A stretch of 64,000 nucleotides of DNA from Thiohalocapsa marina (GCF_008632335.1 NZ_VWXX01000005.1:124001-188000), one strand, 5' to 3'. Counted from the stretch's first letter, positions 1-8,579 are shown. Numbers and translations: made by a program. The notes: generated by a model not told the origin, from the sequence alone.

Positions 1-1044
1 CAGGAGCGCCATGCCATCGAAGCCCTGCGCGCGGATCTGCCGGCGGTGCGCCGGACCCTGGCGCATCTGCCGGTGGCGATGATCTTCGACGACCACGACA
101 TCACCGACGACTGGAACCTGAGTCGCGAATGGGAAGAGGTGGCCTACGGGCATCCATTCTCCACCCGGGTGATCGGCAATGCGTTGCTGGCCTACCTGGT
201 CAACCAGGCCTGGGGCAACCGTCCGGAGGCCTTTCCGGATGACCTCATGGACCGGTTGCAGCAGGCGCTGGCGGTGCCGGGCGGCCCGAGCCATGCAGAC
301 TGCATCCGGCGTCTCCTGTCTTTCGGCGACTGGCACTATGACTGGCCCACGTCGCCGCCGCTGGTGGTCATGGACAGTCGCACGCACCGCTGGCGCTCGG
401 AATCCGCCGCGCGCAAGCCGTCGGGGCTGCTGGACTGGGAGGCCCTGACAGCGTTGCAGCAGACCCTGCTGGGCCACCGGGCGGTGCTGCTGGTGTCGCC
501 GGCGCCGATCTTCGGCGTGAAGCTGATCGAGGCGATTCAACGCCTGTTTACCTGGTTCGGCCTGCCGCTGATGGTGGATGCGGAGAACTGGATGGCACAC
601 CCGGGGGCGGCGCACGCGATGCTGAACATCTTTCGCCACCCGAGAACCCCGCAGACCTTCGTGGTGCTGTCCGGGGATGTGCATTACTCGTTCGTCTACG
701 ATGTGGAACTGCGCGGACGCGTGCGCGGCCCGGACATCTGGCAGATCTGCAGCAGCGGTGTGCGCAATGCCTTTCCGCCCCGGCTGCTGGCGGTGCTCGA
801 CCATGCCAACCGGTGGCTGTACTCGCCGCGCTCGCCGTTCAACTGGTTCACCAGGCGCCGGCGGATGCGGGTGGTGCCGCGCAAGCCACAGGGAACCCCC
901 CGGGGCCGGCGGCTGCTCAACGGCAGCGGCATCGGACTGGTGGAACTGGACGCCGAGGGCGTGCCCTGGCGGATCCGGGAACTGCTTGCGGACGGGCGCA
1001 TGCCGGCCTTCGTACGACGCGAGGGCGAGTCCCACTGGAGTTGA
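1..1044 (+). CDS. PhoD-like metallophosphatase, 5' end outside window
   Basis: The frame is open from the first base of the window, so the N-terminus is missing; 347 codons are visible. The segment FDDHDITDDWN (near residue 25 of the visible part) is the metal-binding signature of alkaline phosphatase D/PhoD-like calcineurin-fold phosphoesterases. VVLSGDVHYSFVYD further on is the second metal-ligand motif (GDVH). Family knowledge predicts a di-metal phosphodiesterase or phosphatase; the substrate cannot be told from sequence. It ends in TGA about 80 bases before the next small gene on the same strand. Family assignment is firm, function within the family is not. Confidence 0.8.
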   Translation, partial: QERHAIEALRADLPAVRRTLAHLPVAMIFDDHDITDDWNLSREWEEVAYGHPFSTRVIGNALLAYLVNQAWGNRPEAFPDDLMDRLQQALAVPGGPSHADCIRRLLSFGDWHYDWPTSPPLVVMDSRTHRWRSESAARKPSGLLDWEALTALQQTLLGHRAVLLVSPAPIFGVKLIEAIQRLFTWFGLPLMVDAENWMAHPGAAHAMLNIFRHPRTPQTFVVLSGDVHYSFVYDVELRGRVRGPDIWQICSSGVRNAFPPRLLAVLDHANRWLYSPRSPFNWFTRRRRMRVVPRKPQGTPRGRRLLNGSGIGLVELDAEGVPWRIRELLADGRMPAFVRREGESHWS

Positions 1045-1124
1045 CACTGGAACTGGCACTGAGGTCGATCGCCGGCGCCTGGCCAGGGGTATACTGGAGC
1101 GCCATTCCAACGGAGGCACAGCCC

Positions 1125-1412
1125 ATGGCCACACCCGAATCCGAAGCCGGCGTCCTGCAGGCGGTCCTGGAAAAGCTGGAACAGTACACCCTGCCGCGGG
1201 CGCTGGACATCAAGAAGATGGTCGACGCCGGCGGCACGCTGGGCGAGATGGACCTGGCGTTTCTGGACAACGCACTGGAGGGACTGCGGCGCAACGGCCC
1301 GTTCGTGGAGCATCACCCGGACTGGGCGCCCCTGTATTCGCGCATGGTCGATCTCTATGATCAGATCACGAAGACGGCGCTGGCGAACGAACAGACAGGC
1401 CAGCGGGCCTGA
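1125..1412 (+). CDS. Small conserved-looking hypothetical protein, 95 aa
   Basis: The ATG at 1125 has a GGAGG ribosome binding site 8-12 bases upstream. The product starts MATPESEAGVLQAVLEKLEQ and is predicted to be soluble, helical and acidic, with no signal peptide, cysteine pair or membrane segment. The frame stays open upstream of this ATG, but the ribosome site and the position after the phosphatase stop favour this start. It ends just before a strong hairpin facing the convergent nap operon. I do not recognise the family; the only clue is co-orientation with the phosphatase gene. Confidence 0.6.
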   Translation: MATPESEAGVLQAVLEKLEQYTLPRALDIKKMVDAGGTLGEMDLAFLDNALEGLRRNGPFVEHHPDWAPLYSRMVDLYDQITKTALANEQTGQRA

Positions 1413-1432
1413 GCAGCGCCGTCCCCGCCTGG

Positions 1433-1460
1433 CGGGCGCGCCGAGCGCACGGCGCGCCCG
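1433..1460. terminator. Bidirectional terminator-like hairpin
   Basis: A perfect 11-bp stem (CGGGCGCGCCG at 1433-1443 and its complement at 1450-1460) closes a 6-base loop. It lies exactly between two convergent genes (stops at 1412 and 1467). There is no T tract, so it may act in both directions as an RNA 3'-end structure rather than a classical intrinsic terminator. Confidence 0.6.
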
Positions 1461-1466
1461 TCGGCA

Positions 1467-2090
1467 TCACTTCCGCGTCGAGGCCGGATCCAGCCGCGTG
1501 TAGAAGACGCTCTTGCCGGGGGCATCCTGCTCCGGGTCGTACTGCATCGGCAGGCTGTGGGCGATGCCCTTGTGGCAGTCGATGCAGGTCAGGCCCGCCT
1601 CTTCCGCGTCCTGGTGGCCCTGGCTGCTGCGTGACTCCTGCTTGGTGTAGTCCATGGAGTCGAACTCGTGGCAGTTGCGGCACTCGCGGGAATCGGTACG
1701 CTTCATCTCGCTCCAGACGTTTTGCGCCAGGCGAAAGCGCTCGGCCTCGAACTTCTCCGGCGTGTCCACGTCGCCCATGAAGTGGTGATACAACTCCTTG
1801 CTCGCGCGGATCTTGCGCACGAACTTGTGCACCCAGTCCTTCGGCACATGGCAGTCCGGGCAGGTGGCCCGCACACCGGTGCGGTTGGTGTAGTGGATGG
1901 TATCGGTATATTCCTCGTAAACATTAACCCGCATCTCGTGGCAGGAGATGCAGAATGCCTCCTGGTTGGTGGCCTCCATGGCGGTGTTGAAGCCGCCCCA
2001 GAAGACGATGCCGATGGCGACACCGACGAGCAGGATCACCAGTGTGGCCTTGCGGGCGCGGGAGGGTTTGGGCGAAGCGTGATCAGACAT
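1467..2090 (-). CDS. napC: NapC/NirT-type tetrahaem cytochrome c, quinol dehydrogenase
   Basis: This 207-residue protein has one N-terminal membrane anchor (residues 15-34) and four CxxCH haem sites at residues 47-51, 77-81, 137-141 and 169-173. That is the NapC/NirT layout and close to the usual 190-210 residues. NapC is known to oxidise membrane quinol and pass electrons through NapB to NapA in the periplasm. It is the last gene of the nap operon, 126 bases after napB. The operon also encodes NapGH, a second quinol-oxidising module, so two electron entry routes are present. Confidence 0.95.
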   Translation of the reverse strand: MSDHASPKPSRARKATLVILLVGVAIGIVFWGGFNTAMEATNQEAFCISCHEMRVNVYEEYTDTIHYTNRTGVRATCPDCHVPKDWVHKFVRKIRASKELYHHFMGDVDTPEKFEAERFRLAQNVWSEMKRTDSRECRNCHEFDSMDYTKQESRSSQGHQDAEEAGLTCIDCHKGIAHSLPMQYDPEQDAPGKSVFYTRLDPASTRK

Positions 2091-2216
2091 GACGATCCTC
2101 GAAGTCGGTCAGTGAGGGTTGCGGTTGCGCCGTTGTGGTGCTGCCGTGGCAGTGATGCGGTTTCAGTGCTGCCGTTCCAGGGGCGCCGTCGTCGCCGGAA
2201 CCGGGCGCGTCGGGCC

Positions 2217-2702
2217 TCAGCGCCCCTGGAAGACGTTCTCCACCAGCGGCATCGCGCCGGCCTGGGGGGCGTGGCACTGGGTGCAGAAGTAGCGGCGCGG
2301 CGCGATGCCGTTGGTGCGATTGCCGTCGCGGTCCAGGAAGTGGCTGCTGGCCACGGCCGGCGCCTTGGCCGCCTCGTAGGTGGCTGGGCTGTGGCACTTG
2401 AGGCAGCCGTTCTGGCGCAGATTGATGCTGTACTTGTCGATGGGGTGCGGGATCATCGGTGGCTGCTCCTCCCAGCTCACCTGGAAGCCGCCGGGAACGG
2501 CCAGCGTGGGCTTGTTCAGGGTCTCGTCGGACGCGTCGGTGACGGCGTGACCGCGCAGGGACGCAACCCCCACAGAGGCGTTCGCCGGTTGGGTAGACGA
2601 TAGGCTCGACGATTGGGCGAGGGCCTGGCCAAGAGCCGGGCCGAGGTTGGCCGTGATCAGCGCGGCGGCGCCGACGAGCAGGGTAAGGATCGGTTTTTTC
2701 AT
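2217..2702 (-). CDS. napB: Periplasmic nitrate reductase di-haem electron transfer subunit NapB
   Basis: The product is 161 residues from the ATG at 2702, which is preceded by GGAGAGAG and starts MKKPILTLLVGAAALI, a good Sec signal peptide with likely cleavage near residue 29. An upstream ATG at 2717 would add five residues (MAERE) before the signal and lacks a ribosome site. Two haem sites, CLKCH (100-104) and CTQCH (140-144), and histidines such as HPID and GHAV fit the bis-His di-haem NapB fold. NapB is the small subunit that feeds electrons to NapA. It lies between napH and napC. Confidence 0.93.
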   Translation of the reverse strand: MKKPILTLLVGAAALITANLGPALGQALAQSSSLSSTQPANASVGVASLRGHAVTDASDETLNKPTLAVPGGFQVSWEEQPPMIPHPIDKYSINLRQNGCLKCHSPATYEAAKAPAVASSHFLDRDGNRTNGIAPRRYFCTQCHAPQAGAMPLVENVFQGR

Positions 2703-2772
2703 CTCTCTCTCCGCCATCTTGATCGTGCATGTTTTCGCTTCTTAAGCTGAAGCGCCGGTTGAGGTATCTTAT

Positions 2773-3615
2773 TTAAGATTTTATTTTTAATTGGAAAACA
2801 TCCTTGCTGCAAACATCGATGCAGCGACCGCAGCGGGTGCAGTCCAGGCTGGCGATGCGCGGACCCAGCCCGGCCGCGGCCCCCTTCAGCGCGGGTTTGA
2901 TCACCTGGGGCTCGGGGCAGATGTCGAAGCAGTCCATGCAGTCATCACAGCGCTCGCGCCCGGTTGCGGCGACATGGACCGGCGACTTGGCGCCGATCAG
3001 CGCGTAGCAGGCCCCCACCGGGCACAGGTGCCCGCACCAGCCGCGTCGCACCAGGAACAGGTCGTACAGGAACACCGCCAGCAGGATCAGCCAGGCCCAG
3101 CCGAAGCCGAAGATCAGCCCGCGGTGCAGCATCGAGACCGGATTGACGTATTCCCACACCATCACGCCGGTGAGCGGCGGAAAGGCCAGCACCAGGCCCA
3201 GCAACCACCAGCGCAGGTTGCGTGACAGCCGAGCACCGGAGCGGATGTCGAAGCGCCGGCGCAGCCAGGCGGCGAGGTCGGTGATCAGGTTCACCGGGCA
3301 GACCCAGGAACAGAACACCCGCCCGCCCAGTACGGCGTAGAACACCAGCACCAGCAGGGCGCCGATCAGACCGGTCATGGCCGGCCAGGTGCCGGAGAGC
3401 ATGGACTGGGTCAGCAGCAGCGGATCCGTCAGGGGCAGGATGTCCAGCGTCATGCTCGAGGACAGCGTGCCGGTGACCAGCCAGGCGCCGAACAGCGGGC
3501 CGAGCAGGAACATGAACAGCACGCCGAACTGGTTGAAACGCCGCAATAGCAGGAAGCGATGGGCCTTGAGCCAGCCCTGTTCGGCCACGGCCGTCTTGCC
3601 GGGATAGTCGGTCAT
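2773..3615 (-). CDS. napH: Quinol dehydrogenase membrane component NapH
   Basis: This 280-residue polytopic protein has four or five membrane segments (for example residues 29-48, 75-95, 144-158 and 165-187). Between them are two CxxxCP motifs (CSWVCPVN and CGHLCPVG) typical of NapH. Near the C-terminus lie two ferredoxin-type clusters (CDDCMDCFDICP and CTRCGRCIDVCS). NapH with NapG forms a membrane ubiquinol-oxidising complex feeding NapB/NapA. The start overlaps the napG stop by four bases (ATGA), so the two are translationally coupled. Its stop codon sits inside a short AT-rich palindrome (2766-2779). Confidence 0.94.
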   Translation of the reverse strand: MTDYPGKTAVAEQGWLKAHRFLLLRRFNQFGVLFMFLLGPLFGAWLVTGTLSSSMTLDILPLTDPLLLTQSMLSGTWPAMTGLIGALLVLVFYAVLGGRVFCSWVCPVNLITDLAAWLRRRFDIRSGARLSRNLRWWLLGLVLAFPPLTGVMVWEYVNPVSMLHRGLIFGFGWAWLILLAVFLYDLFLVRRGWCGHLCPVGACYALIGAKSPVHVAATGRERCDDCMDCFDICPEPQVIKPALKGAAAGLGPRIASLDCTRCGRCIDVCSKDVFQLKIKS

Positions 3616-4484
3616 AGCGGCCCCCTGCGGTTCAGGCTGTCCAGCGGGTTGGCCGGGAACGGCGTGTCTGCCGGTGCCGATGCCGGCGCGTCGATCAGGC
3701 CCTCGCCGGCGTGGTCATAGCGCATGCCCTCGGGCAGGTTGTAGCGGTGCTCGGCATCCGGGGCCACCAGCGCGCCGCCGGCCTGCTGCTTCTGCTCCCA
3801 GCCCAGCCGGTAGTGTTCACCCAGCTTGCCTTGGGCCAGATGCCGCGGCAGCACCTTGATGGCGGCCTGGTCAAGGATGCAGGCCTCCTCGCACTTGCCG
3901 CAGCCGGTGCAGTGCTCGGAATGCACCACCGGGATGAACAGGGCATGCTTGCCGGAGCGGGCGTTGTGCTGCAGGTTCAGCGAGATGGCCTCGTTGCGCA
4001 CCGGGCAGATATTGAAGCAGACCTCGCAGCGCAGGCCCTGGAAGGCGATGCAGGCCTCCTGGTCGATGAGCACCGCCAGTCCCATGTCTGCATCGCGGAT
4101 GTCGGTGAGGGCGTGATCCAGCGCATTGGTGGGGCAGGCGACCACGCAGGGGATGTCCTCGCACATCTCGCAGCCGGCCTCGCGAGCGATGAAGTAGGGC
4201 GTACCGGTGGGGATGTCCTGGCCCAGCCGGGCCAGGTGCAGCATGTCGTAGGGGCAGTCGCGCACGCAGAGTCCGCAGCGGATGCAGGCGCCGTCAAAAT
4301 CCTCCTCGGCCAATGCCCCAGGCGGGCGCAGGGCCCAGGCCGGCAGGCTGGAAGCCCGCCGGCTGTAGAGCCCAAGGCCAAGTCCGACCAGGCCCACGGC
4401 ACAGGCCGTCTTCAGGGTCTCGCCGATGAATTGGCGCCGGGAGAGGCCTTGCCGGACGGGAGCATTGCTTTTTGGCGCTGACAT
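3612..4484 (-). CDS. napG: Ferredoxin-type protein NapG
   Basis: The 290-residue product begins with a twin-arginine signal (SRRQFIGETLKTA, residues 15-27, followed by a hydrophobic stretch), so it is exported folded. Four iron-sulfur motifs follow: CIRCGLCVRDCP (67-78), CEMCEDIPCVVACP, a CEVCFNICP group and CTGCGKCEEAC. This is the NapG pattern of four [4Fe-4S] clusters. It couples to NapH by overlapping start and stop codons. A 95-base gap with heptanucleotide repeats separates it from napA upstream, so translation of the downstream part of the operon may be set separately. Confidence 0.94.
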   Translation of the reverse strand: MSAPKSNAPVRQGLSRRQFIGETLKTACAVGLVGLGLGLYSRRASSLPAWALRPPGALAEEDFDGACIRCGLCVRDCPYDMLHLARLGQDIPTGTPYFIAREAGCEMCEDIPCVVACPTNALDHALTDIRDADMGLAVLIDQEACIAFQGLRCEVCFNICPVRNEAISLNLQHNARSGKHALFIPVVHSEHCTGCGKCEEACILDQAAIKVLPRHLAQGKLGEHYRLGWEQKQQAGGALVAPDAEHRYNLPEGMRYDHAGEGLIDAPASAPADTPFPANPLDSLNRRGPL

Positions 4485-4507
4485 CGTTTTCCGACTCCTG
4501 TGTAGGA

Positions 4508-4580
4508 TCAGGGTTCAGGGTTCAGGGTTCAGGAGGCAGGCCAGCGGCAATCGCTGCACCCTGCACCCTGCACCCTTCCT
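4508..4580. repeat. Heptanucleotide tandem repeats in napA-napG spacer
   Basis: On the plus strand 4508-4533 carries three tandem copies of a GGGTTCA heptad. 4554-4576 carries three tandem copies of a TGCACCC heptad. The two heptads are reverse complements at six of seven positions, so the arms can fold into an imperfect hairpin of about 24 bp with a loop of roughly 20 bases. The element fills nearly the whole gap between the napA stop and the napG start. Confidence 0.75.
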
Positions 4581-7168
4581 TAAACCCGCTCTACCTTACA
4601 GGCGCACTTCTTGTAGTCGGTCTCCTTCGACAGCGGGCAGGTGGCATCCAGCGTGAGCTTGTTGACCAGCCGATTGGCATCGAACCAGGGGACGAACACC
4701 AGGCCATTCGGTGGCCGGTTGCGCCCACGGGTCTCGACACGGGCCTTGATCACGCCGCGGCGGGTGGAGATCTCGGCCATCTGGCCGTCGCGCAGGCGAC
4801 GCTTCTTGGCGTCGTCCTTGCTCATGTAGACCACGGCATCGGGCACGGCGCGATAGAGCTCGGGCACGCGCCTGGTCATGGAGCCGGAGTGCCAGTGTTC
4901 GAGCACACGGCCGGTGCAGAGCCAGAGGTCGAACTCGTCGTCCGGGCTCTCCGCCGGTGGCTCATAGGGCGCGAAGATGATGTTGGCGCGGCCGTTCTTG
5001 TTGCCGTAGAAGTAGACGTCGCCCTTGTCGCCGTCTGGGTTGTAGGCGGCCACATGGGGATCATAGCCCTCACGGAAGCGCCAGAGGGTCTCCTTGCCGT
5101 CGATCACCGGCCAGCGCAGGCCGCGGGCCTCGTGATAGGCCTGGAACTCGGCCATCTCGTGGCCCTTCTTGAGGATGTCCGGGCCGGAATTGAACATCCG
5201 GTATTCCTCGAACAGACCCTTCTGCACGTAGAAGCCGAAGTCCTCGCTCTCGTGGTTCTTGTATTCGTTGCCGCGGCTATCGACGACCTTGCCCGCGTAC
5301 GGGAACTTGTCCACCTGGCCGTTGGTGTAGAGCACCTCATACAGGCTCTTGCCGGCGTACTCCGGCATCTGGTCGATCAGTGACTGCGGCCAGACCTCCT
5401 CCACCTTGAAGCGCTTGGCGAACTCCATGATCTGCCAGAGGTCGGACTTGCTCTGCCCGGGCGCATCGGTCTGCTGACGCCAGAACTGGGTGCGCCGCTC
5501 GGCGTTGCCGTAGGCGCCTTCCTTCTCCACCCACATGGCCGTGGGCAGCACCAGGTCGGCGGCCTGGGCCGAGACCGTGGGGTAGGGGTCGGAGACGGTG
5601 ACGAAGACCTCCGGATTGCGCCAGCCGGGATAGGACTCCTCGTTGAGGTTGGCGGCCGCCTGCATGTTGTTGTTGCACATCTGCCAGTAGCAGTTGAGCT
5701 TGCCGTCCTTCATCATGCGGTGCATGAGCACGGCGTGATAGCCGACCTTGCCCGGAATGGTGCCCTCGGGCAGCTTCCAGACCTTCTCGGCGAAGGCCCG
5801 ATGTTCGGGCTTGGCCACCACCAGGTCCGCCGGCAGGCGGTGGGCGAAGGTGCCCACCTCACGGGCGGTGCCGCAGGCCGAAGGCTGGCCGGTGAGGGAG
5901 AAGGGGCTGTTGCCGGGCTCGGAGATCTTGCCCATGAGCAGGTGCACGTTGTAGCAACTGCCGTTGACCCAGGAGCCGCGGGTGTGCTGGTTGAAGCCCA
6001 TGGTCCAGAAGGAGCTGACCTTCTTGTTCGGGTCGGCGTAGGCCTTGGCCAGGCGCAGCAGGTTCTCCTGGGGCACGCCGGACAGCTCGGAGACGTATTC
6101 CAGGGTGTAGGGCTCCACCTGCTTGGCGAATGCGTCGAAGCTGGAGGGCAGTTTCTTTCCGACACCAGCGTTTGCCGCCTTTTGCTCCAGCGGGTTTTCC
6201 GGTCGCAGGCCATAGCCGATGTCGGTGGTGGCGGTCTCGAACTGGACGTGCTTGTCGATGAATTCCTGATTGTAGCTCTTGGTCTGGATGATGTAGTTGG
6301 CAATGTAGTTGAGGATGGCCAGATCCGTCTGCGGCTTGAACACGATTGGGTTGTCCGCCAGTTCGTAGCAGCGATGCTCGAAGGTGGACAGCACATGCAC
6401 CTCGCAGCCTGGCTTGGACAGACGGGTGTCGGTCAGCCGCGACCACAGGATCGGGTGCATCTCGGCCATGTTGGCGCCCCAGAGCACGAAGACATCGGCG
6501 TGCTCCAGATCGTCGTAGCAGCCCATGGGCTCGTCGATGCCGAAGGCGCGCATGAAGCCGACCACGGCGGAGGCCATGCAATGGCGGGCATTCGGGTCCA
6601 GGTTGTTGGAGCGCAGCCCTGCCTTCATGAACTTGGAGCCGGCGTAGCCCTCCCAGACCGTCCACTGACCGGAGCCGAACATGGCCACGCGCGAGGTCAT
6701 CTCGTCCACCGACTTGCCGGCGTTCTCCTGCATGCTCCTGTTGATGGCCTTCTTCCATTGCTCGGCCATGACGTCGAAGGCCTCGTCCCAGCTCACCGCT
6801 TCGAAGTTGCCGTCCTTGTGATACTTGCCGTCCTTCTTGCGCAGTAGCGGCTGGGTCAGACGGTCCTGACCATAGAGGATCTTGGGCAGGAAATAGCCCT
6901 TGATGCAGTTCAGTCCGCGATTCACCGGCGCGTCGGGGTCACCCTGACTGGCCACCACCTTGCCGTCCTTGACCCCCACCAGCACGGAGCAGCCGGTGCC
7001 GCAGAAACGACAGGGCGCCTTGTCCCAGCGGATGTCCGGTTCCGGTTGCTGGGCCTGGTTCTGAGCCAGCACCGATGCCGGCAGCGAGACGCCGGCCGCG
7101 GTGGCGGCGGCCATCAGTGCCTGGGACTTGATGAAGGCGCGTCGGGTGATGTTCCGGGTGCTGGTCAC
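4580..7168 (-). CDS. napA: Periplasmic nitrate reductase catalytic subunit NapA
   Basis: The 862-residue molybdoprotein starts with a twin-arginine signal (TRRAFIKSQ, residues 8-16). The [4Fe-4S] motif follows: Cys53, Cys56, Cys60 and Cys88 (CRFCGTGC ... NCIKG). The Mo-bis-MGD ligand is Cys197 in [12 protein letters not shown], matching NapA. The C-terminal molydopterin dinucleotide domain ([19 protein letters not shown]) is intact. It is slightly longer than the usual 830 residues. NapA reduces nitrate to nitrite in the periplasm using electrons from NapB. It lies 72 bases after napD; the upstream spacer carries degenerate G-rich heptads. Confidence 0.97.
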   Translation of the reverse strand: MTSTRNITRRAFIKSQALMAAATAAGVSLPASVLAQNQAQQPEPDIRWDKAPCRFCGTGCSVLVGVKDGKVVASQGDPDAPVNRGLNCIKGYFLPKILYGQDRLTQPLLRKKDGKYHKDGNFEAVSWDEAFDVMAEQWKKAINRSMQENAGKSVDEMTSRVAMFGSGQWTVWEGYAGSKFMKAGLRSNNLDPNARHCMASAVVGFMRAFGIDEPMGCYDDLEHADVFVLWGANMAEMHPILWSRLTDTRLSKPGCEVHVLSTFEHRCYELADNPIVFKPQTDLAILNYIANYIIQTKSYNQEFIDKHVQFETATTDIGYGLRPENPLEQKAANAGVGKKLPSSFDAFAKQVEPYTLEYVSELSGVPQENLLRLAKAYADPNKKVSSFWTMGFNQHTRGSWVNGSCYNVHLLMGKISEPGNSPFSLTGQPSACGTAREVGTFAHRLPADLVVAKPEHRAFAEKVWKLPEGTIPGKVGYHAVLMHRMMKDGKLNCYWQMCNNNMQAAANLNEESYPGWRNPEVFVTVSDPYPTVSAQAADLVLPTAMWVEKEGAYGNAERRTQFWRQQTDAPGQSKSDLWQIMEFAKRFKVEEVWPQSLIDQMPEYAGKSLYEVLYTNGQVDKFPYAGKVVDSRGNEYKNHESEDFGFYVQKGLFEEYRMFNSGPDILKKGHEMAEFQAYHEARGLRWPVIDGKETLWRFREGYDPHVAAYNPDGDKGDVYFYGNKNGRANIIFAPYEPPAESPDDEFDLWLCTGRVLEHWHSGSMTRRVPELYRAVPDAVVYMSKDDAKKRRLRDGQMAEISTRRGVIKARVETRGRNRPPNGLVFVPWFDANRLVNKLTLDATCPLSKETDYKKCACKVERV

Positions 7169-7240
7169 GAGGGTCTCCTCCGGGGTGCAGGCTGCGGGGT
7201 GCGGTCTGGGTGGGGTTGAAGCGAGTCGTTGTCGTCGGGA

Positions 7241-7531
7241 TCAGGCCGCGGCCGGGGTCTGGCCAAGGGCGGTGTTGCCGAGTTCATCGTCAAGGTCGTC
7301 GCCGCCGTAGTGGTAGATGAGCACCGAATTCACCACGCCGGGCAGCTGATTCATGGCGCCGAGGGTATCCGCGGCCGGGGCGCCGGCGTTGTCCTCGATG
7401 GTCACCACCAGTTTGTCCTGATCGGCGCCGGCGTGGACCTCGACCCCCGGCAGGGCAATGATCCGCCGGGCCACGTTGGCGCCCTCGCCCGGCCGGGTGT
7501 GGACGATGCAACTGCAGATGTTTTCCGTCAT
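7241..7531 (-). CDS. napD: NapD, chaperone for NapA signal peptide
   Basis: The 96-residue ferredoxin-like-fold protein begins MTENICSCIVHTRPGEGANVARRIIALPGVEVHA, a good match to the NapD pattern (SxxVxxxP ... I..LPGVEVH). NapD is a cytoplasmic chaperone that binds the Tat signal of NapA and holds it until cofactor loading is complete. It is the second gene of the operon, 15 bases after the regulator gene, and directly precedes napA, its only known client. Confidence 0.92.
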   Translation of the reverse strand: MTENICSCIVHTRPGEGANVARRIIALPGVEVHAGADQDKLVVTIEDNAGAPAADTLGAMNQLPGVVNSVLIYHYGGDDLDDELGNTALGQTPAAA

Positions 7532-7546
7532 GGTGCCTGGGCTCCG

Positions 7547-8272
7547 TCAGAGATGTGCGTCTTGTACCGTGCCGTTGCCGGCGAAGCCGCGCAGCCGGGT
7601 CACGGAGGGGATGTCGATGTCACGTCGTTGCAGCCGGATGAGTCCGTGACGGGATAGACCGCGCAGTTCGCGCGAGAAGGTCTCGGCGGACAGGTTGAGG
7701 CTGGAGGCGACAACGCTCTTCGCCGCCGGCAGCGTCAGGTGGGCCTGGTCGGGCTGTGCCGGATCCTGCACGGCGTCGCGCAGCAGACGCCCGGCGACGC
7801 GTTGCGCGGCGGACTGCAGGCAGCAGCGCTCCAGATCGGCAATCAGGCCGCAGGTGCGCCGGGCCAGCAAGTCAAGCAGGCCGGAGGCGACCTCGGGCCA
7901 GTGCTGCATCGCCTCGCGCAACCGGCCGATGCCGACGAACAGCAGGCAGGATTCCGTCAGGCTCACCGCCTGCACCGGGCAGGGCCGGCCGAGGAAGGCG
8001 CTGGCTTCGGCGAAAGTCCGCCCCGGCAGCAGGATGTCGAGCACGCGCTCGCCGCCTTCCTCAGACAGGATGGAGAGCTTGACGCGGCCGCTCACCACCA
8101 CATAAAACCCGCTCAGCGCCTGACCCTTGGTGCAGAGCACCTGGCCGCGAGAAGCCACCTGTCGGCTGCAGCCACCGGCGACCCGGCGCAGCGCGTCCGG
8201 CGGCAAACCGGCAAAGGGCTGCGCCGATGCCAGTAGCGCGAGACAGCTCTTGCCCCGGTCTTCGGCGTTCAC
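7547..8272 (-). CDS. Crp/Fnr-family transcriptional regulator (Dnr-like), first gene of nap operon
   Basis: The 241-residue protein has an N-terminal cyclic-nucleotide-type sensor domain (about 20-140), a long dimerisation helix (about 140-160) and a winged helix (about 180-230). The recognition helix carries E197-T-F-S200-R201, the ExxSR signature that in Fnr-type proteins reads TTGAT half-sites. The Fnr cysteine cluster (three closely spaced N-terminal Cys) is absent. It is therefore more like Dnr/Nnr-type sensors, which respond to NO or other signals, than a true oxygen-sensing Fnr; the ligand is unknown. It sits 15 bases before napD, so it is probably co-transcribed with the operon it regulates. 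Confidence 0.85.
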   Translation of the reverse strand: MNAEDRGKSCLALLASAQPFAGLPPDALRRVAGGCSRQVASRGQVLCTKGQALSGFYVVVSGRVKLSILSEEGGERVLDILLPGRTFAEASAFLGRPCPVQAVSLTESCLLFVGIGRLREAMQHWPEVASGLLDLLARRTCGLIADLERCCLQSAAQRVAGRLLRDAVQDPAQPDQAHLTLPAAKSVVASSLNLSAETFSRELRGLSRHGLIRLQRRDIDIPSVTRLRGFAGNGTVQDAHL

Positions 8273-8358
8273 GGCTGGATCCTGGTCGCTGGCTGTCGCA
8301 TGCTGTTGGTGGTGCTGTCGGTGACGCGACCGATAAGCCGGTTTGGCGTGTGGAATTC

Positions 8359-8372
8359 TTGATCTTTCGCAA
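8359..8372. promoter_or_regulatory. Candidate Fnr/Dnr-type box
   Basis: TTGATctttcgCAA matches the Fnr consensus TTGATNNNNATCAA at 8 of 10 informative positions. Its centre is 94 bases upstream of the regulator start codon, in the gap between the nap operon and narX. The nearby operon-encoded regulator has an ExxSR recognition helix that would be expected to read such a site. I see no convincing -10 hexamer at the matching distance. Confidence 0.5.
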
Positions 8373-8431
8373 GACTAGCGCGAGTGCACAAATGCGCAAT
8401 GGGCACAAAGTCCGACCGAGCGCATCGGAAA

Positions 8432-8447
8432 TACCCCCTTGGAGGTA
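8432..8447. promoter_or_regulatory. Candidate NarL/NarP 7-2-7 binding site
   Basis: TACCCCCTTGGAGGTA consists of two inverted heptamers separated by two bases. Each arm matches the NarL heptamer TACYYMT (or its complement) at 6 of 7 positions. The 7-2-7 spacing is the arrangement bound by NarL and NarP dimers. It lies between the divergent nap and narXL transcription units, which fits a nitrate-responsive control region. Confidence 0.6.
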
Positions 8448-8530
8448 TCCGGTGGGTGCGCACAACCGCCTGATTCCACTTTTAATGATCCGGTTTTTGC
8501 CGCTGTGAGGCGCGGAGCCGGAGAAGGATC

Positions 8531-8556
8531 AAAAAAAGTGGGTACCCCTTTTTTTT
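8531..8556 (+). promoter_or_regulatory. Terminator-like hairpin with T tract ahead of narX
   Basis: A run of seven A (8531-8537) is followed by GTGGGTACCCC and then eight T (8549-8556). The arms pair almost completely, giving a compact stem followed by a U tract in the narX direction, 23 bases before the narX start codon. The TACCCCT inside it (8543-8549) is also a perfect NarL heptamer. It could be an attenuator, a terminator for upstream antisense transcription, or a NarL site. Confidence 0.45.
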
Positions 8557-8579
8557 CAGTGATGCAGTAGTGGATTTCC

